Positions 10,714 through 19,390 of a DNA stretch of 64,000 nt are shown here, piece by piece; positions within the stretch are counted from its first letter, which is position 1; each line of letters opens with the position of its first letter. Both the position numbers and the translations under genes were made by a program. A model generated the notes under the pieces. It was given only the letters and a program-made list of their open reading frames with translations, searched no databases and was not told the origin of the DNA. This stretch comes from Comamonas testosteroni TK102 (GTDB lineage: Bacteria > Pseudomonadota > Gammaproteobacteria > Burkholderiales > Burkholderiaceae_C), in NCBI RefSeq assembly GCF_000739375.1, contig NZ_CP006704.1, positions 5,828,001 to 5,892,000 on the forward strand, in the 5' to 3' direction.

Positions 10714-10746
10714 ATTCAATTCGCACCAAATTGGTGCGAATTGAAT
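10714..10746. promoter_or_regulatory. Candidate NtrC binding site (33-base inverted repeat)
   Basis: Perfect inverted repeat with 16-base arms (ATTCAATTCGCACCAA / TTGGTGCGAATTGAAT) and one central base. Its core GCACC-AAATT-GGTGC at 10723-10737 equals the NtrC half-site consensus GCACC-N5-GGTGC. It lies about 175 bases upstream of a sigma-54-type promoter before aspA, a normal enhancer distance. The one-base loop and missing T run make an RNA terminator unlikely. Binding by NtrC is an inference from the match. Confidence 0.6.
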
Positions 10747-10902
10747 TTCTTGGGCAGGTGAATAGAAGCACCTTTGCGAATTTTGATGGCTTTTGAAAGC
10801 ATTTAGGCGCATCAAATCTTCTGCAAGAGATCACAGCCCCGATGTTATGCATGAAACGTTTGGACTCATGCACACCTAGCTTTCATAATCCATCCAACGC
10901 CC

Positions 10903-10917
10903 TGGCCACGAGATTGC
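10903..10917 (+). promoter_or_regulatory. Candidate sigma-54 (-24/-12) promoter for aspA
   Basis: TGGCCACGAGATTGC matches the TGGC-N7-TTGC pattern of RpoN promoters with the correct GG to GC spacing of ten bases. The predicted start of transcription near 10929 would give a leader of about 70 bases before the aspA ATG. The upstream NtrC-like repeat supports the call. Confidence 0.55.
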
Positions 10918-11000
10918 GACCGCCGCTTTTTCATCCAGGGCGTTGCCACGTCCTGTCCGTGGGGCGGTGGCCAATTCAACTTTGCAAAGAAAGCAGATCG

Positions 11001-12401
11001 ATGCGTCAAGAACATGACTTCATTGGCATCAAAACCATCCCTCCCGACGCGTACTGGGGCGTTCATTCCGCACGCGCAGTGGAGAACTTCCCCATCACCG
11101 GTCACTCGGTCGCGCACATGCCCGAGCTGATCCGCGCATTTGCCTTTGTCAAAAAGGCTGCGGCCCAGGCCAATCTGCAGTTTGGCGCCATCAATCTCAA
11201 ACAAGCCACCGCCATCTCCCAAGCCTGTGATGATCTGATTTCCGGCCAGCTGCACGAGCAGTTTGTGGTCGATGTGATCCAGGGCGGCGCCGGCACCTCC
11301 ACGAATATGAACGCCAATGAGGTGATCGCCAACCGTGCACTCGAGCACCTGGGATTGCCCAAAGGCAGCTACGACGCGATCCACCCCAACGATCATGTCA
11401 ATGCGTCGCAGTCCACCAACGACTCCTACCCCACAGCCGTCAAGCTTGCCACCTACGCTGGCATCCAGAAGCTGCTGATCGCCCTGGCCGGGTTGCGCTC
11501 TGCTTTCGAAGCCAAAGCCGGCGAATTCGCCCACATCCTGAAAATCGGCCGCACACAATTACAAGACGCCGTCCCCATGACTCTGGGGCAGGAATTCTCG
11601 GCTTTTGCGGCCATGATCGCCGACGATGAGAAGCGTTTGCGCGAATCCGCCTATCTGATGACCGAGGTGAACATGGGGGGCACTGCCATCGGCACCGGCA
11701 TCAATGCCCCCGTGGGCTACACCGACGCCGTGATCAAGGCTCTCGCTGAAATCTCGGGCGTGCCCGTGGTCAAGGCGGCAGATCTGATCGCCGCCACCGG
11801 CGACACCGGCGCCTTTGCCGACATTTCCGGCATCTTGAAGCGTATTGCCGTCAAGCTGTCCAAGATCAGCAACGACCTGCGTCTGCTCTCTTCCGGCCCT
11901 CAAGCGGGTGTGGCAGACATCAAGCTGCCGGCACGCCAGGCCGGCTCGTCCATCATGCCCGGCAAGGTGAACCCCGTAATCCCCGAGGTGATGAACCAGG
12001 TCTGCTTTGAGGTGATTGGCAACGATGCCGCCATCACCATGGCCGTGGAGGCCGGTCAGTTGCAGCTCAACGCTTTCGAGCCGCTGATGGCCTGGGCCCT
12101 GCACAAGAGCCTGAACCACCTGAGCAGCGCCTGCAAGACGCTGCAGACCAACTGTGTGGAAGGCATTGTGGCCAACGAGGCCCTGCTGGATGCCCGCATT
12201 GCCGAGTCGGTGACGCTGGTGACGGCGCTGAACCCGCTGATCGGCTATGAAAAGGCTGCCAGAATTGCCAAGACCGCCATCGCCAACGGCAAACAGATTG
12301 CCGTGGTGGCGGAGGAGCTGGGCATCATGAGCCAGCTCGACATGAACAAGCTGCTGGTCGCCGACAAGCTGACCCGGGCTGGCGCCTTGACTGCCGCCTA
12401 A
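11001..12401 (+). CDS. aspA: Aspartate ammonia-lyase (aspartase)
   Basis: Protein of 466 aa in the aspartase/fumarase superfamily. Aspartase splits L-aspartate into fumarate and ammonia. Landmarks are GGAGTSTNMNANEV at 95-108, ASQSTNDSYPT at 135-145 and the mobile catalytic loop GSSIMPGKVNPVIPEV at 315-330 with the base Ser317. The VIPE ending after GKVNP is typical of aspartase; class II fumarase has TQCE there. The frame is open to 10842, but MRQEHDFIGIKTIPPDAYWG at 11001 is the family start. Upstream are a candidate NtrC site and sigma-54 promoter, which would tie aspartate breakdown to nitrogen limitation. A strong terminator follows. Confidence 0.92.
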   Translation: MRQEHDFIGIKTIPPDAYWGVHSARAVENFPITGHSVAHMPELIRAFAFVKKAAAQANLQFGAINLKQATAISQACDDLISGQLHEQFVVDVIQGGAGTSTNMNANEVIANRALEHLGLPKGSYDAIHPNDHVNASQSTNDSYPTAVKLATYAGIQKLLIALAGLRSAFEAKAGEFAHILKIGRTQLQDAVPMTLGQEFSAFAAMIADDEKRLRESAYLMTEVNMGGTAIGTGINAPVGYTDAVIKALAEISGVPVVKAADLIAATGDTGAFADISGILKRIAVKLSKISNDLRLLSSGPQAGVADIKLPARQAGSSIMPGKVNPVIPEVMNQVCFEVIGNDAAITMAVEAGQLQLNAFEPLMAWALHKSLNHLSSACKTLQTNCVEGIVANEALLDARIAESVTLVTALNPLIGYEKAARIAKTAIANGKQIAVVAEELGIMSQLDMNKLLVADKLTRAGALTAA

Positions 12402-12418
12402 GCAGGCGGCCGAGCAGC

Positions 12419-12454
12419 AAAAAGGGCATGTTCATGATGAACATGCCCTTTTTG
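12419..12454 (+). terminator. Bidirectional intrinsic terminator after aspA
   Basis: AAAAAGGGCATGTTCA and TGAACATGCCCTTTTT form a near-perfect stem with a short loop. It serves aspA on the plus strand and the HPF-like gene on the minus strand. Confidence 0.9.
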
Positions 12455-12518
12455 ATTGACGGGTGTCACGCGCCTGGGGCGCCTGCATTCAAGGTGCGCC
12501 AAGCCCCAAACACCTCAT

Positions 12519-12896
12519 TCAAGCCACGGCGGCATTCTCGTCACTGGGATCATCCACGCCGCGCACGCTTTCCCGCAGATTCTTGTCCTTGAGCTTGCCC
12601 AGATCGGTTTCCACCGCACGTTTGAGCTTTTCAATCGCGGCGCTGAAGGCTTCCTTGACCTTTTCGGCTTCCGCGTTCACTGCGATGGGAGGACGTCCTG
12701 TGGCCCGGGTCTCGAGAACACAGCGTTTGCCTGGGCCGCCCGTGGTCTTCAGGGCATCAACGCCCGTGAGAAAGACCTCCACACGCACCACATACTCCTT
12801 CAGGCGGGCCAGCTTGGCATTGATCTCCTCCTGCGCCCATTGAGCCAGAGACTCTCCACCCTGGATGGAATCGTCGGCATGAACCTGTACTTGCAT
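12519..12896 (-). CDS. HPF/RaiA family ribosome-associated protein (second paralogue)
   Basis: Protein of 125 aa resembling the HPF/RaiA (sigma-54 modulation) family: MQVQVHADDSIQG at the start, a conserved-position helix INAKLARLKEYVVRVEVFL, and the region AEKVKEAFSAAIEKLKRAV. Such proteins bind the small ribosomal subunit and cause hibernation in stationary phase or stress. The start at 12896 follows AGGAGGA closely, so it is well supported although the frame is open to 12974. It is distinct from the canonical hpf at 21011. The C-terminal tail (DPSDENAAVA) is not typical of the family. Family level is fairly sure, function less so. Confidence 0.7.
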   Translation of the reverse strand: MQVQVHADDSIQGGESLAQWAQEEINAKLARLKEYVVRVEVFLTGVDALKTTGGPGKRCVLETRATGRPPIAVNAEAEKVKEAFSAAIEKLKRAVETDLGKLKDKNLRESVRGVDDPSDENAAVA

Positions 12897-13175
12897 GCAA
12901 ATCCTCCTAGTCACCAAATGCCGCAACCGCTGCGGCGAAATCTGTAGGGGTGCCCTAAAGGCAGGCGAAAACATCGTAACGCCAGAACCTTGTTCTGCCC
13001 ATCAGGGCTTTTTACGCCAGCCATGGACAGGGGCTTTGACCATTGTGGAGGCAGCTTCGCAGCGATTTGAAAGAGATAGCAACAAGGGTATGTTCGGCGA
13101 GCTTTGCCCTTGCGCCAGAGCAAGAAATCCTGGTCCGTGACTTGCAAAAAGTAGGCGTTTTTACGCCTTGGGTCG

Positions 13176-13619
13176 TCAGTTACTGCCAGCCTTCGATTCA
13201 GGTTCGGTCACAAAGCCGATCCGCGTCAGACCTGCCACGTGGGCCCATCCCATTACCTGCACCACGCGACCATAGGGCACGCTGGTGTCTGCGCGCAGCT
13301 GCACCTCGGCCTGAGGATTGCGGCGTCCCAGCTCCTCGAGTTGCTGCTGCACTGCAACATCATCCGCCACGACTCCCCGAATCCAGATTTCGCCGGCAGG
13401 GCTGACCTCGACCATCAAGGCATCGCTCTTGCTCACCGCGGGCGGCTTCACTGCTGCCTGCGCCTTGGGCAGTTGCACGCGCAAGCTGGCGGCCAGCATG
13501 GGGGCGGCCAGAATGAAGATCACCACCAGCACCAGCATCACATCGACCAGTGGCGTGACGTTGATAGTGTTGATCGGGGTTTGTGCCCCCTCACGGTGGC
13601 TCATGCGACCGAATGCCAT
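13176..13619 (-). CDS. exbD: ExbD/TolR family biopolymer transport protein
   Basis: Protein of 147 aa with a single N-terminal membrane helix (VTPLVDVMLVLVVIFILAAP at about 23-42) containing the conserved membrane aspartate of the ExbD/TolR family, followed by a periplasmic domain. With the ExbB-like protein it forms a proton channel that energises TonB or TolA. It lies 11 bases downstream of exbB in an operon. No tonB gene is nearby, so the partner must be elsewhere. ExbD is preferred over TolR because no tol-pal genes surround it. Confidence 0.8.
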   Translation of the reverse strand: MAFGRMSHREGAQTPINTINVTPLVDVMLVLVVIFILAAPMLAASLRVQLPKAQAAVKPPAVSKSDALMVEVSPAGEIWIRGVVADDVAVQQQLEELGRRNPQAEVQLRADTSVPYGRVVQVMGWAHVAGLTRIGFVTEPESKAGSN

Positions 13620-13630
13620 GGCGCTGCCCC

Positions 13631-14290
13631 TCAGGAAGCCTGCGCCCCGAACTGGGCATGCAGGTCATGGGCAAACCCTTCCAGGACAGCCTCCAGCTGG
13701 CTGGCCGAGCGGCCCAGCAGGTTATAGGCCAGCACGGCCGGCAAGGCGACGGCCAGGCCGGCAGCCGTCATGACCAGGGCTTCACCCACGGGCCCGGCGA
13801 GCTGGGCGATGTCGACCTGACCACTGCCCGCCAGCGTGCCCAGCGCATGATGAATGCCCCATACCGTGCCCAGCAGGCCCACAAACGGCGCTGTCGCGCC
13901 GATGGTGGCCAGCAAGGTCTGCCCCCATTGCAACTGGGTCGATGCCTGGCCCAGGGCCTCGCGCAGCCTGCGCATCAGGCGCTGGTCCGGTGCAGCGCGC
14001 TGCTCCAGAGAGCCTTGATCGGCACCGCTGCCCTGCTCCACGGCCACAGCCATGGGCTGCACCAGACCTTGCCTGTCGCGCGCCCTGACCTGCGCCAGTG
14101 CCTGGGTCAGATCAGGCATCTGCCAGAACGCGGCCACGGCCTGCGGCACGCTGCGGCGGGCTGCCGCCATGAACCAGAGCTTGTAGAGAATGACCACCCA
14201 GCTGAGCACGGACATCAGCAGCATCAGGGCCGCCGTGGCCCATGTGACCGCATCGCCCTCTGCCAGCCATTGCCACATTCCTGCAGACAT
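13631..14290 (-). CDS. exbB: MotA/TolQ/ExbB proton channel family protein
   Basis: Protein of 219 aa with three membrane helices: one at about 20-42 and two around 130-190. The pair includes the family motif LATIGATAPFVGLLGTVWGI and the following MTAAGLAVALPAVLAYN. It is the channel subunit that partners ExbD, encoded 11 bases downstream. Proton flow through this pair powers outer-membrane uptake such as siderophore import, which suits the proximity of fur, although no Fur box is visible here. dapB lies upstream in the same direction with a hairpin between them. Confidence 0.82.
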   Translation of the reverse strand: MSAGMWQWLAEGDAVTWATAALMLLMSVLSWVVILYKLWFMAAARRSVPQAVAAFWQMPDLTQALAQVRARDRQGLVQPMAVAVEQGSGADQGSLEQRAAPDQRLMRRLREALGQASTQLQWGQTLLATIGATAPFVGLLGTVWGIHHALGTLAGSGQVDIAQLAGPVGEALVMTAAGLAVALPAVLAYNLLGRSASQLEAVLEGFAHDLHAQFGAQAS

Positions 14291-14315
14291 CTCTCACCTC
14301 GCTCCCAGAAACAGC

Positions 14316-14337
14316 AAGGGGCCGTCACGGCCCCTTT
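14316..14337 (-). terminator. Hairpin between dapB and exbB
   Basis: AAGGGGCCG-TCA-CGGCCCCTT is a strong stem in the 60-base gap after the dapB stop codon. The T run is weak in the minus direction, so it may only reduce read-through into exbBD. Confidence 0.45.
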
Positions 14338-14350
14338 GCAAATTGCGCGA

Positions 14351-15184
14351 TCAGCGCAGCTTCAGCACATCGTACATATCGTACTGGCCGGTCTTCTTGT
14401 CGGCCAGGTAGGCCACGGCACGCAGGCTGCCATTGGCATAGCCGGCACGGCTGCTGGACTTGTGCGAAATCTCGATGCGCTCGCCGGTACCGGCAAACAG
14501 CACGGTGTGATCGCCCACGATATCGCCGCCGCGCACGGTGGCAAAGCCAATGCTGTCGGCCTTGCGTTCGCCGGTGTGGCCGAAGCGCTCATACACGGCG
14601 CGGTCGGCCAGCTTGGTGCCCTGGGCTTCGGCAATCACTTCGCCCATCTTCAGGGCCGTTCCAGAAGGTGCATCGACCTTGTGCTTGTGGTGCGCTTCGA
14701 CGATTTCGATGTCGTAGCCGCCTTGCTGCAAGGCCTTGGCGGCCATCTCCAGCAGCTTGAAGGTCACGTTCACGCCCACGCTCATATTGGGGGCAAAAAC
14801 GATGGAGGTCTTCTGGGCAAACTCGGCGATCTGCGCCTTTTGCTCTTCCGAGAAGCCGGTGGTGCCGATGACCACACCCACGCCCAGATCGGCCGCCACG
14901 GCCAGATGCTCCAGCGTGCCTTCGGGGCGCGTGAAGTCGATCAGGCAGTCGGCCTTGGACAGGGCCTCGCGCACATCGCTTTCGATCTTCAGGCCGCTGG
15001 GTCTGCCCAGAAAGGCCGAGGGATCGGTCCCGATGGCAGGGCTGTCCGCACGGTCCAGCGCCGCAGCCAGCACGCAGTCGCTGCTGTTCAGAATCGCTTC
15101 GATCAGCATATGGCCCATGCGGCCGGAGGCTCCCGCCACGGCAACGCGCTGGGGAGTGGAGGAATGGGTGGTGGATGCGGTCAT
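14351..15184 (-). CDS. dapB: 4-hydroxy-tetrahydrodipicolinate reductase
   Basis: Full-length 277-aa DapB, the NAD(P)H-dependent reductase of the diaminopimelate and lysine pathway. The nucleotide-binding motif [13 protein letters not shown] is at residues 14-26 and the catalytic motif [15 protein letters not shown] at 163-177. The preceding bamE gene is in the same direction with a gap of about 106 bases. The order fur / bamE - dapB is a conserved betaproteobacterial arrangement. Confidence 0.95.
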   Translation of the reverse strand: MTASTTHSSTPQRVAVAGASGRMGHMLIEAILNSSDCVLAAALDRADSPAIGTDPSAFLGRPSGLKIESDVREALSKADCLIDFTRPEGTLEHLAVAADLGVGVVIGTTGFSEEQKAQIAEFAQKTSIVFAPNMSVGVNVTFKLLEMAAKALQQGGYDIEIVEAHHKHKVDAPSGTALKMGEVIAEAQGTKLADRAVYERFGHTGERKADSIGFATVRGGDIVGDHTVLFAGTGERIEISHKSSSRAGYANGSLRAVAYLADKKTGQYDMYDVLKLR

Positions 15185-15290
15185 GGCGCTATCACTCGGT
15201 CAAATGAACAGACGGCAGGAGTGCATCCGGGCCGTCATAAAAAGAGAGCATCCACCGCTTTGTACAAGCGGGGAACAGCCTGTTTTGTGC

Positions 15291-15836
15291 TTAACGCGAT
15301 TCCAGCGGTGGATAGCTGGCGGCAGCAGGCGGCAGATTGGCCGCAGCCTGCTCGGCTTCGCTGTTGGTGCGGGCAGGATATTTGGCCAGCTGGGCTTCGC
15401 TGGCTTCCAGCTGCGGAACCTTGGGCGTGCCCTTCATGCCCTTGAGGCTGGCCACGAAGTCGGACTCGGAAGGCATCTCGTCACCTTCGGCGCGGGCAAA
15501 GACATCGCCATTGAAGAAGACGGTGAGCTTGCGGATCTGCGACTCCACGCCTGGGCGATTGATGGTGAACACGTATTCCCAGCGATCGCCGTGGAAGACG
15601 CTGGTCACGAGGGGTGTGCCCAGAATGTCGCGAATCTGCTGACGGCTCATGCCGGGCTGCAAGGCCTCGACCTGCTCCTTGGACACGAAGTTGCCCTGCA
15701 CGACATCGACCTTGTAGGGAGTGACGGCATTGGCGACACGGTGCGCGGCACCGTCGATACTGTTGCAGCCGGCCAGTGCCGCTGCGATTGCCAACGTCAG
15801 GGCCAGACCTGCGCGGCTACGGGCTTGAACATGCAT
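15291..15836 (-). CDS. bamE: Outer membrane protein assembly factor BamE
   Basis: Lipoprotein of 181 aa in the SmpA/OmlA family, a subunit of the BAM complex that inserts beta-barrel proteins. It has a signal peptide with lipobox LAGC (ALTLAIAAALAGC) and the conserved region YKVDVVQGNFVSKEQVEALQ, QIRDILGTPLV and DRWEYVF. The tail after residue ~115 is longer than in E. coli BamE (113 aa), as is usual in Burkholderiales. The start at 15836 (MHVQARS) is preferred over 15848 because it gives a normal signal peptide. It is divergent from fur; TACAAT at 15867-15872 on the minus strand is a possible -10 box. Confidence 0.9.
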   Translation of the reverse strand: MHVQARSRAGLALTLAIAAALAGCNSIDGAAHRVANAVTPYKVDVVQGNFVSKEQVEALQPGMSRQQIRDILGTPLVTSVFHGDRWEYVFTINRPGVESQIRKLTVFFNGDVFARAEGDEMPSESDFVASLKGMKGTPKVPQLEASEAQLAKYPARTNSEAEQAAANLPPAAASYPPLESR

Positions 15837-15981
15837 GGGTAATGGCATAGGGATATGATCGGGTTCATTGTAGCGGCAGGCCCCGGAGGCACTTGGAGAT
15901 TCCCTTTATCCCCGTGTAAAGCTTCTTCCAACCAGTGATTCCAGCCTTCCATGTGCCCGTAGTCCACCAAGAGATACCGAC

Positions 15982-16407
15982 ATGAAAAATATTGATGAAC
16001 TCAAAAGCACGGGCCTCAAAGCCACTTTGCCGCGTCTGAAGATCCTGGAAATCTTCCAGAAGGGCGCCCAGCGCCACATGACGGCCGAAGACGTGTTCCG
16101 CGTGCTGCTGGACGAGCGCTCGGATATTGGCCTGGCCACCGTTTACCGCGTGCTGACCCAGTTCGAGCAGGCCGGCATCCTGATCCGCAGCAACTTCGAA
16201 AGCGGCAAGGCCGTCTATGAGCTCAACGAAGGCCAGCACCACGACCACTTCGTCTGCACCAGCTGCGGCAAGGTCGAGGAGTTCTATGACGCCGAGATCG
16301 AGAAGCGCCAGAACCTGATCGCCAAGGAAAAGGGCTGGGTGATTCAGGATCACTCCATGGCACTCTATGGCCAGTGCGCCGAGTGCGCCACACGCGCCGC
16401 CAAGTAG
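15982..16407 (+). CDS. fur: Ferric uptake regulator Fur
   Basis: Full-length 141-aa Fur, an iron-responsive repressor. The winged-helix DNA-binding domain is at 1-80 ([13 protein letters not shown] recognition helix), the metal ligands HHDH at 86-89, and the cysteine pairs C92/C95 and C132/C135. It is divergent from bamE with a 145-base gap; I see no convincing Fur box in this gap, so autoregulation is not evident. A strong terminator follows. Confidence 0.96.
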   Translation: MKNIDELKSTGLKATLPRLKILEIFQKGAQRHMTAEDVFRVLLDERSDIGLATVYRVLTQFEQAGILIRSNFESGKAVYELNEGQHHDHFVCTSCGKVEEFYDAEIEKRQNLIAKEKGWVIQDHSMALYGQCAECATRAAK

Positions 16408-16426
16408 GGACGCGAGCGTGAATCCC

Positions 16427-16458
16427 GGGGCAAGACATGCAGATGTCTTGCCCTTTTT
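16427..16458 (+). terminator. Intrinsic terminator after fur
   Basis: GGGGCAAGACAT, short loop GCAG, ATGTCTTGCCC, then TTTTT. It lies 20 bases after the fur stop codon. Confidence 0.9.
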
Positions 16459-16562
16459 ACATTTGGAGAGAACTTCTTTACATAGCTCCACCAGGCCTCA
16501 AACCAATATCGGGCCGGACTGCTTATGCTGCAGTCATTCCCGCGTTCGAGGAGACCTGATCC

Positions 16563-18158
16563 ATGCGGCTGCTGCACTTTTCACCTACCAGGACCCTGCT
16601 CTGTCTGGCTGCCGTCGCCCTGGCCGCGTGCGCCCCGCTGTCGCCGTCATCAGGCCGCGCCAGTCCGGAGGTATTGCAGGTGCTCAGCAGCAGCTCCTTG
16701 CCCGACAAGACCAGCGCGCTGCAAAGCCAGCAATGGCTGGACCGGGTCACCTGGGGGGCAACCGACCATGATGCCGCCCAGTTGCAGCAGCAAGGCCTCA
16801 AGCGCTGGCTGGCCGCTCAGTTCAGCCCCTCCTCAGCGCCCATGCCGGCCGAGGTGCAGCAGCACATCGATGCCTTGAGCATCACTCAGAAGTCCATGGC
16901 GCAAATCCAGCGTGAGGTTGCCAAGCACACTTTAGCTATCCGCAACAGCCAGGATTCCGAGGAAGCCGCCAAACTGCGCAGCAAACTGCAACGCCAGCTC
17001 AATCAGCTGGGCGGCGAAGCCCAGAAACGCCAGATCTGGCGCGCGCTCTACTCGCCCAACCAGTTGCAGGAGCAAATGACCTGGTTCTGGATGAACCATT
17101 TCAATGTGAGCAGGCGCAAAAAAGAAGCTCGTCTATGGATTGGAGACTATGAGGAACAGGCCATTCGCCCCCATGCGCTGGGCAAGTTCCGCGAGCTGCT
17201 GGCCGCCAGCATGCGTCATCCGGCCATGCTGCTGTATCTGGACAACGCCAGCAATGCCGCCGGCCGCATCAACGAGAACTACGCGCGTGAACTGCTGGAG
17301 CTGCACACCATGGGCGTGGGCAGCGGCTACACCCAGGCCGATGTGCAAGCCATGGCCCATGTGCTGACCGGTGTGGGCTTCAGCACCAGGGAGGCCGATG
17401 CTCCGCCGCCCAAGCTGCGCCCCGAACGCCAGGGGGACTATGTGCGCCATGGCTTCTTCGAATTCAACCCCAACCGCCACGACTACACACCCCAGGTCTT
17501 ACTAGGCAGGCCGCTGGAAAAAAGCGGCCTGGCCCAGGTCAACGAGGCGATAGACCGCATAGCGGCTTCGCCAGTCACCGCAAAGTTCATAGCGCGCAAG
17601 CTGTCGGTCTATTTTCTGGGAGACAACCCGGCCCCGGCCGTGGTCGACCACGCGGCACTGGCCTTCGAGCGCAGCCATGGTGATATTGCCGTCACGCTGG
17701 CGACCCTGCTGAGCGACCCGCAGGCTCAGCAATTCGGCCAACGCTTCAAGGACCCGGTCCACTATGTGCTGGGTGCCACACGCCTGGCCTATGACCAGCG
17801 CGTGGCCAGCGATGTGTCCCCGGTACAGAACTGGCTGAACCAGCTGGGACAGCCGCTGTACGGCCACGAAACGCCGGATGGCTACCCCCTGGCCCAGTCG
17901 GGTTGGTCCAGCTCCGGCCAGATGAATGCCCGCTTCGATGTGGCCAGACAGATCGGCAGCCGGGGTGCCCTGCTGTTTCGCAGCGGCCCCCAGCAGCCCC
18001 TGGAAAAGCCACCTTATCCCGAACTCGGCAAACGCAGCAGTGTCCAGGCTCGCGTGCAGGCGCTTGGTGCAGCCACACGCACCGCGCTGGCCCAGGCCAG
18101 GAACCCGGCGGACTGGAACAGCTTTTTCCTCTCCGCCCCCGAAATGATGTACCGCTAA
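16563..18158 (+). CDS. DUF1800 domain-containing exported protein
   Basis: Protein of 531 aa of the DUF1800 family. It begins with a lipoprotein-type signal (LCLAAVALAAC) and contains the family motif region WFWMNHFNVS, then NYARELLELHTMGVGSGYTQ and VLTGVGFS. The function of DUF1800 proteins is unknown, although they are nearly always paired with a DUF1501 gene, as here (12-base gap). The start is supported by GAGGAGA eight bases upstream. The protein is predicted to sit in the periplasm or outer envelope. Confidence 0.85.
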   Translation: MRLLHFSPTRTLLCLAAVALAACAPLSPSSGRASPEVLQVLSSSSLPDKTSALQSQQWLDRVTWGATDHDAAQLQQQGLKRWLAAQFSPSSAPMPAEVQQHIDALSITQKSMAQIQREVAKHTLAIRNSQDSEEAAKLRSKLQRQLNQLGGEAQKRQIWRALYSPNQLQEQMTWFWMNHFNVSRRKKEARLWIGDYEEQAIRPHALGKFRELLAASMRHPAMLLYLDNASNAAGRINENYARELLELHTMGVGSGYTQADVQAMAHVLTGVGFSTREADAPPPKLRPERQGDYVRHGFFEFNPNRHDYTPQVLLGRPLEKSGLAQVNEAIDRIAASPVTAKFIARKLSVYFLGDNPAPAVVDHAALAFERSHGDIAVTLATLLSDPQAQQFGQRFKDPVHYVLGATRLAYDQRVASDVSPVQNWLNQLGQPLYGHETPDGYPLAQSGWSSSGQMNARFDVARQIGSRGALLFRSGPQQPLEKPPYPELGKRSSVQARVQALGAATRTALAQARNPADWNSFFLSAPEMMYR

Positions 18159-18169
18159 GGATGGCAGCC

Positions 18170-19390
18170 ATGCATAGACGTCAATTTCTCAGCCTCGGCG
18201 CGGCCCTGCCGCTGGTCTGTCATCTGGGCCAAGGCCTGGCCACACCCTTGCAGAGCAGCTCGCCGCGCTTTCTGCTGATCTTCCTGCGCGGCGCCTACGA
18301 CTGCAACAGCCTGCTGGTGCCTACTCATAGCGACTTCTACTATCAGGCCAGGCCCGGCATCGCCATAGCGCGCCCGGGATCGGCCGACGGCGCACTGGCC
18401 CTGAACCCTCAATGGGGGCTGCATCCTGCATTGCAAAGCACTCTGCTGCCTTTGTATGAGCAGGGCCAGGCCTGCTTTGTGCCATTTGCGGGCAGCAACG
18501 ACCTCTCCCGCAGCCATTTCGAAACCCAGGACTCGATCGAGCTGGGACAGCCACAAGAGGGTGGCAAGAGCTTTCAGAGCGGCTTTTTGAACCGGCTGAC
18601 CCGGGTGCTGCAAGCCGACAGCCAGCGCCGGACCAGTCTCAGCCCCATGGCGTTTACTGCCCAGTTGCCGCTATGTCTGCGCGGCAGCGCCCAGGTGGCA
18701 AACATGGCGCTGGCCTCCGTACGCAAGACGGCCGTGGACGAGCAGCGCAGCCAGATCATTGCCTCCATGTACCAGGGCTCGGCCTTGGAAGTCCCGGTGC
18801 GCGAAGGCTTTGCGGTACAGCGTGCCGTGCAGCGCAGCGTGCAGGAGGAAATGGACCAGGCCGGGCGCAATGCCATCAGCGCCAAGGGTTTCAGCCTGGT
18901 AGCCCAGCGCATGGCCCACCTGATGCGCGAGCAGTTCGACCTGGGCTTTGTCGATATCGGAGGCTGGGACACCCATGTCAACCAGGGAGCCGCCAGTGGC
19001 AATCTGGCCAACCGGCTCAGCGATCTGAGCCAGGGCCTGGCGACGTTCGCCGGATCCATGGGAGCCGAGGCTTGGCGCCATACGGTGGTGGCGGTGATCA
19101 GCGAGTTCGGCCGCACTTTCCGCGAAAACGGCAACAAGGGCACAGACCACGGCCATGGCACGGCTTACTGGTTTCTCGGCGGCGGCCTGTCTGCCCAGGC
19201 CGGCGGCAAGGTGCTGGGCGAGCAGATCGAAGTGACCGAAAAAGCGTTGTTCCAGAACCGCGACTACCCCGTACTCAACGAATACCGCTCCCTGCTGGGC
19301 GGCCTGTTCGCGCGCATGTACGGCCTGAACGCATCGCAGCTGCAGCAGATCTTTCCGGCCTCGCAGCCCGGCAGGCTGCAGCTGGTCTAG
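18170..19390 (+). CDS. DUF1501 domain-containing exported protein (sulfatase-like fold)
   Basis: Protein of 406 aa starting with a signal of the twin-arginine style ([15 protein letters not shown]), consistent with export as a folded protein. DUF1501 proteins have an alkaline-phosphatase-like fold; visible landmarks are [24 protein letters not shown] and the C-terminal [18 protein letters not shown], which resembles a metal site. It forms a two-gene operon with the DUF1800 gene. The start at 18170 is preferred to 18161 because AAGG is nine bases upstream. Its stop codon shares four bases (CTAG) with the convergent hprK. Confidence 0.85.
   Translation: MHRRQFLSLGAALPLVCHLGQGLATPLQSSSPRFLLIFLRGAYDCNSLLVPTHSDFYYQARPGIAIARPGSADGALALNPQWGLHPALQSTLLPLYEQGQACFVPFAGSNDLSRSHFETQDSIELGQPQEGGKSFQSGFLNRLTRVLQADSQRRTSLSPMAFTAQLPLCLRGSAQVANMALASVRKTAVDEQRSQIIASMYQGSALEVPVREGFAVQRAVQRSVQEEMDQAGRNAISAKGFSLVAQRMAHLMREQFDLGFVDIGGWDTHVNQGAASGNLANRLSDLSQGLATFAGSMGAEAWRHTVVAVISEFGRTFRENGNKGTDHGHGTAYWFLGGGLSAQAGGKVLGEQIEVTEKALFQNRDYPVLNEYRSLLGGLFARMYGLNASQLQQIFPASQPGRLQLV

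Noticed and set aside
10714..10746. Reading the inverted repeat after the pirin gene as its terminator
   Set aside because: One-base loop and no T run on either side; the GCACC-N5-GGTGC core fits a protein-binding site better.
13583..15445. Plus-strand open frame of about 620 codons across exbB and dapB
   Set aside because: Covers two clear genes of the opposite strand and has Gln/His/Arg-rich nonsense sequence.
15849..15981. A Fur box in the bamE/fur gap
   Set aside because: I looked for the GATAATGATAATCATTATC type pattern and saw no convincing match.
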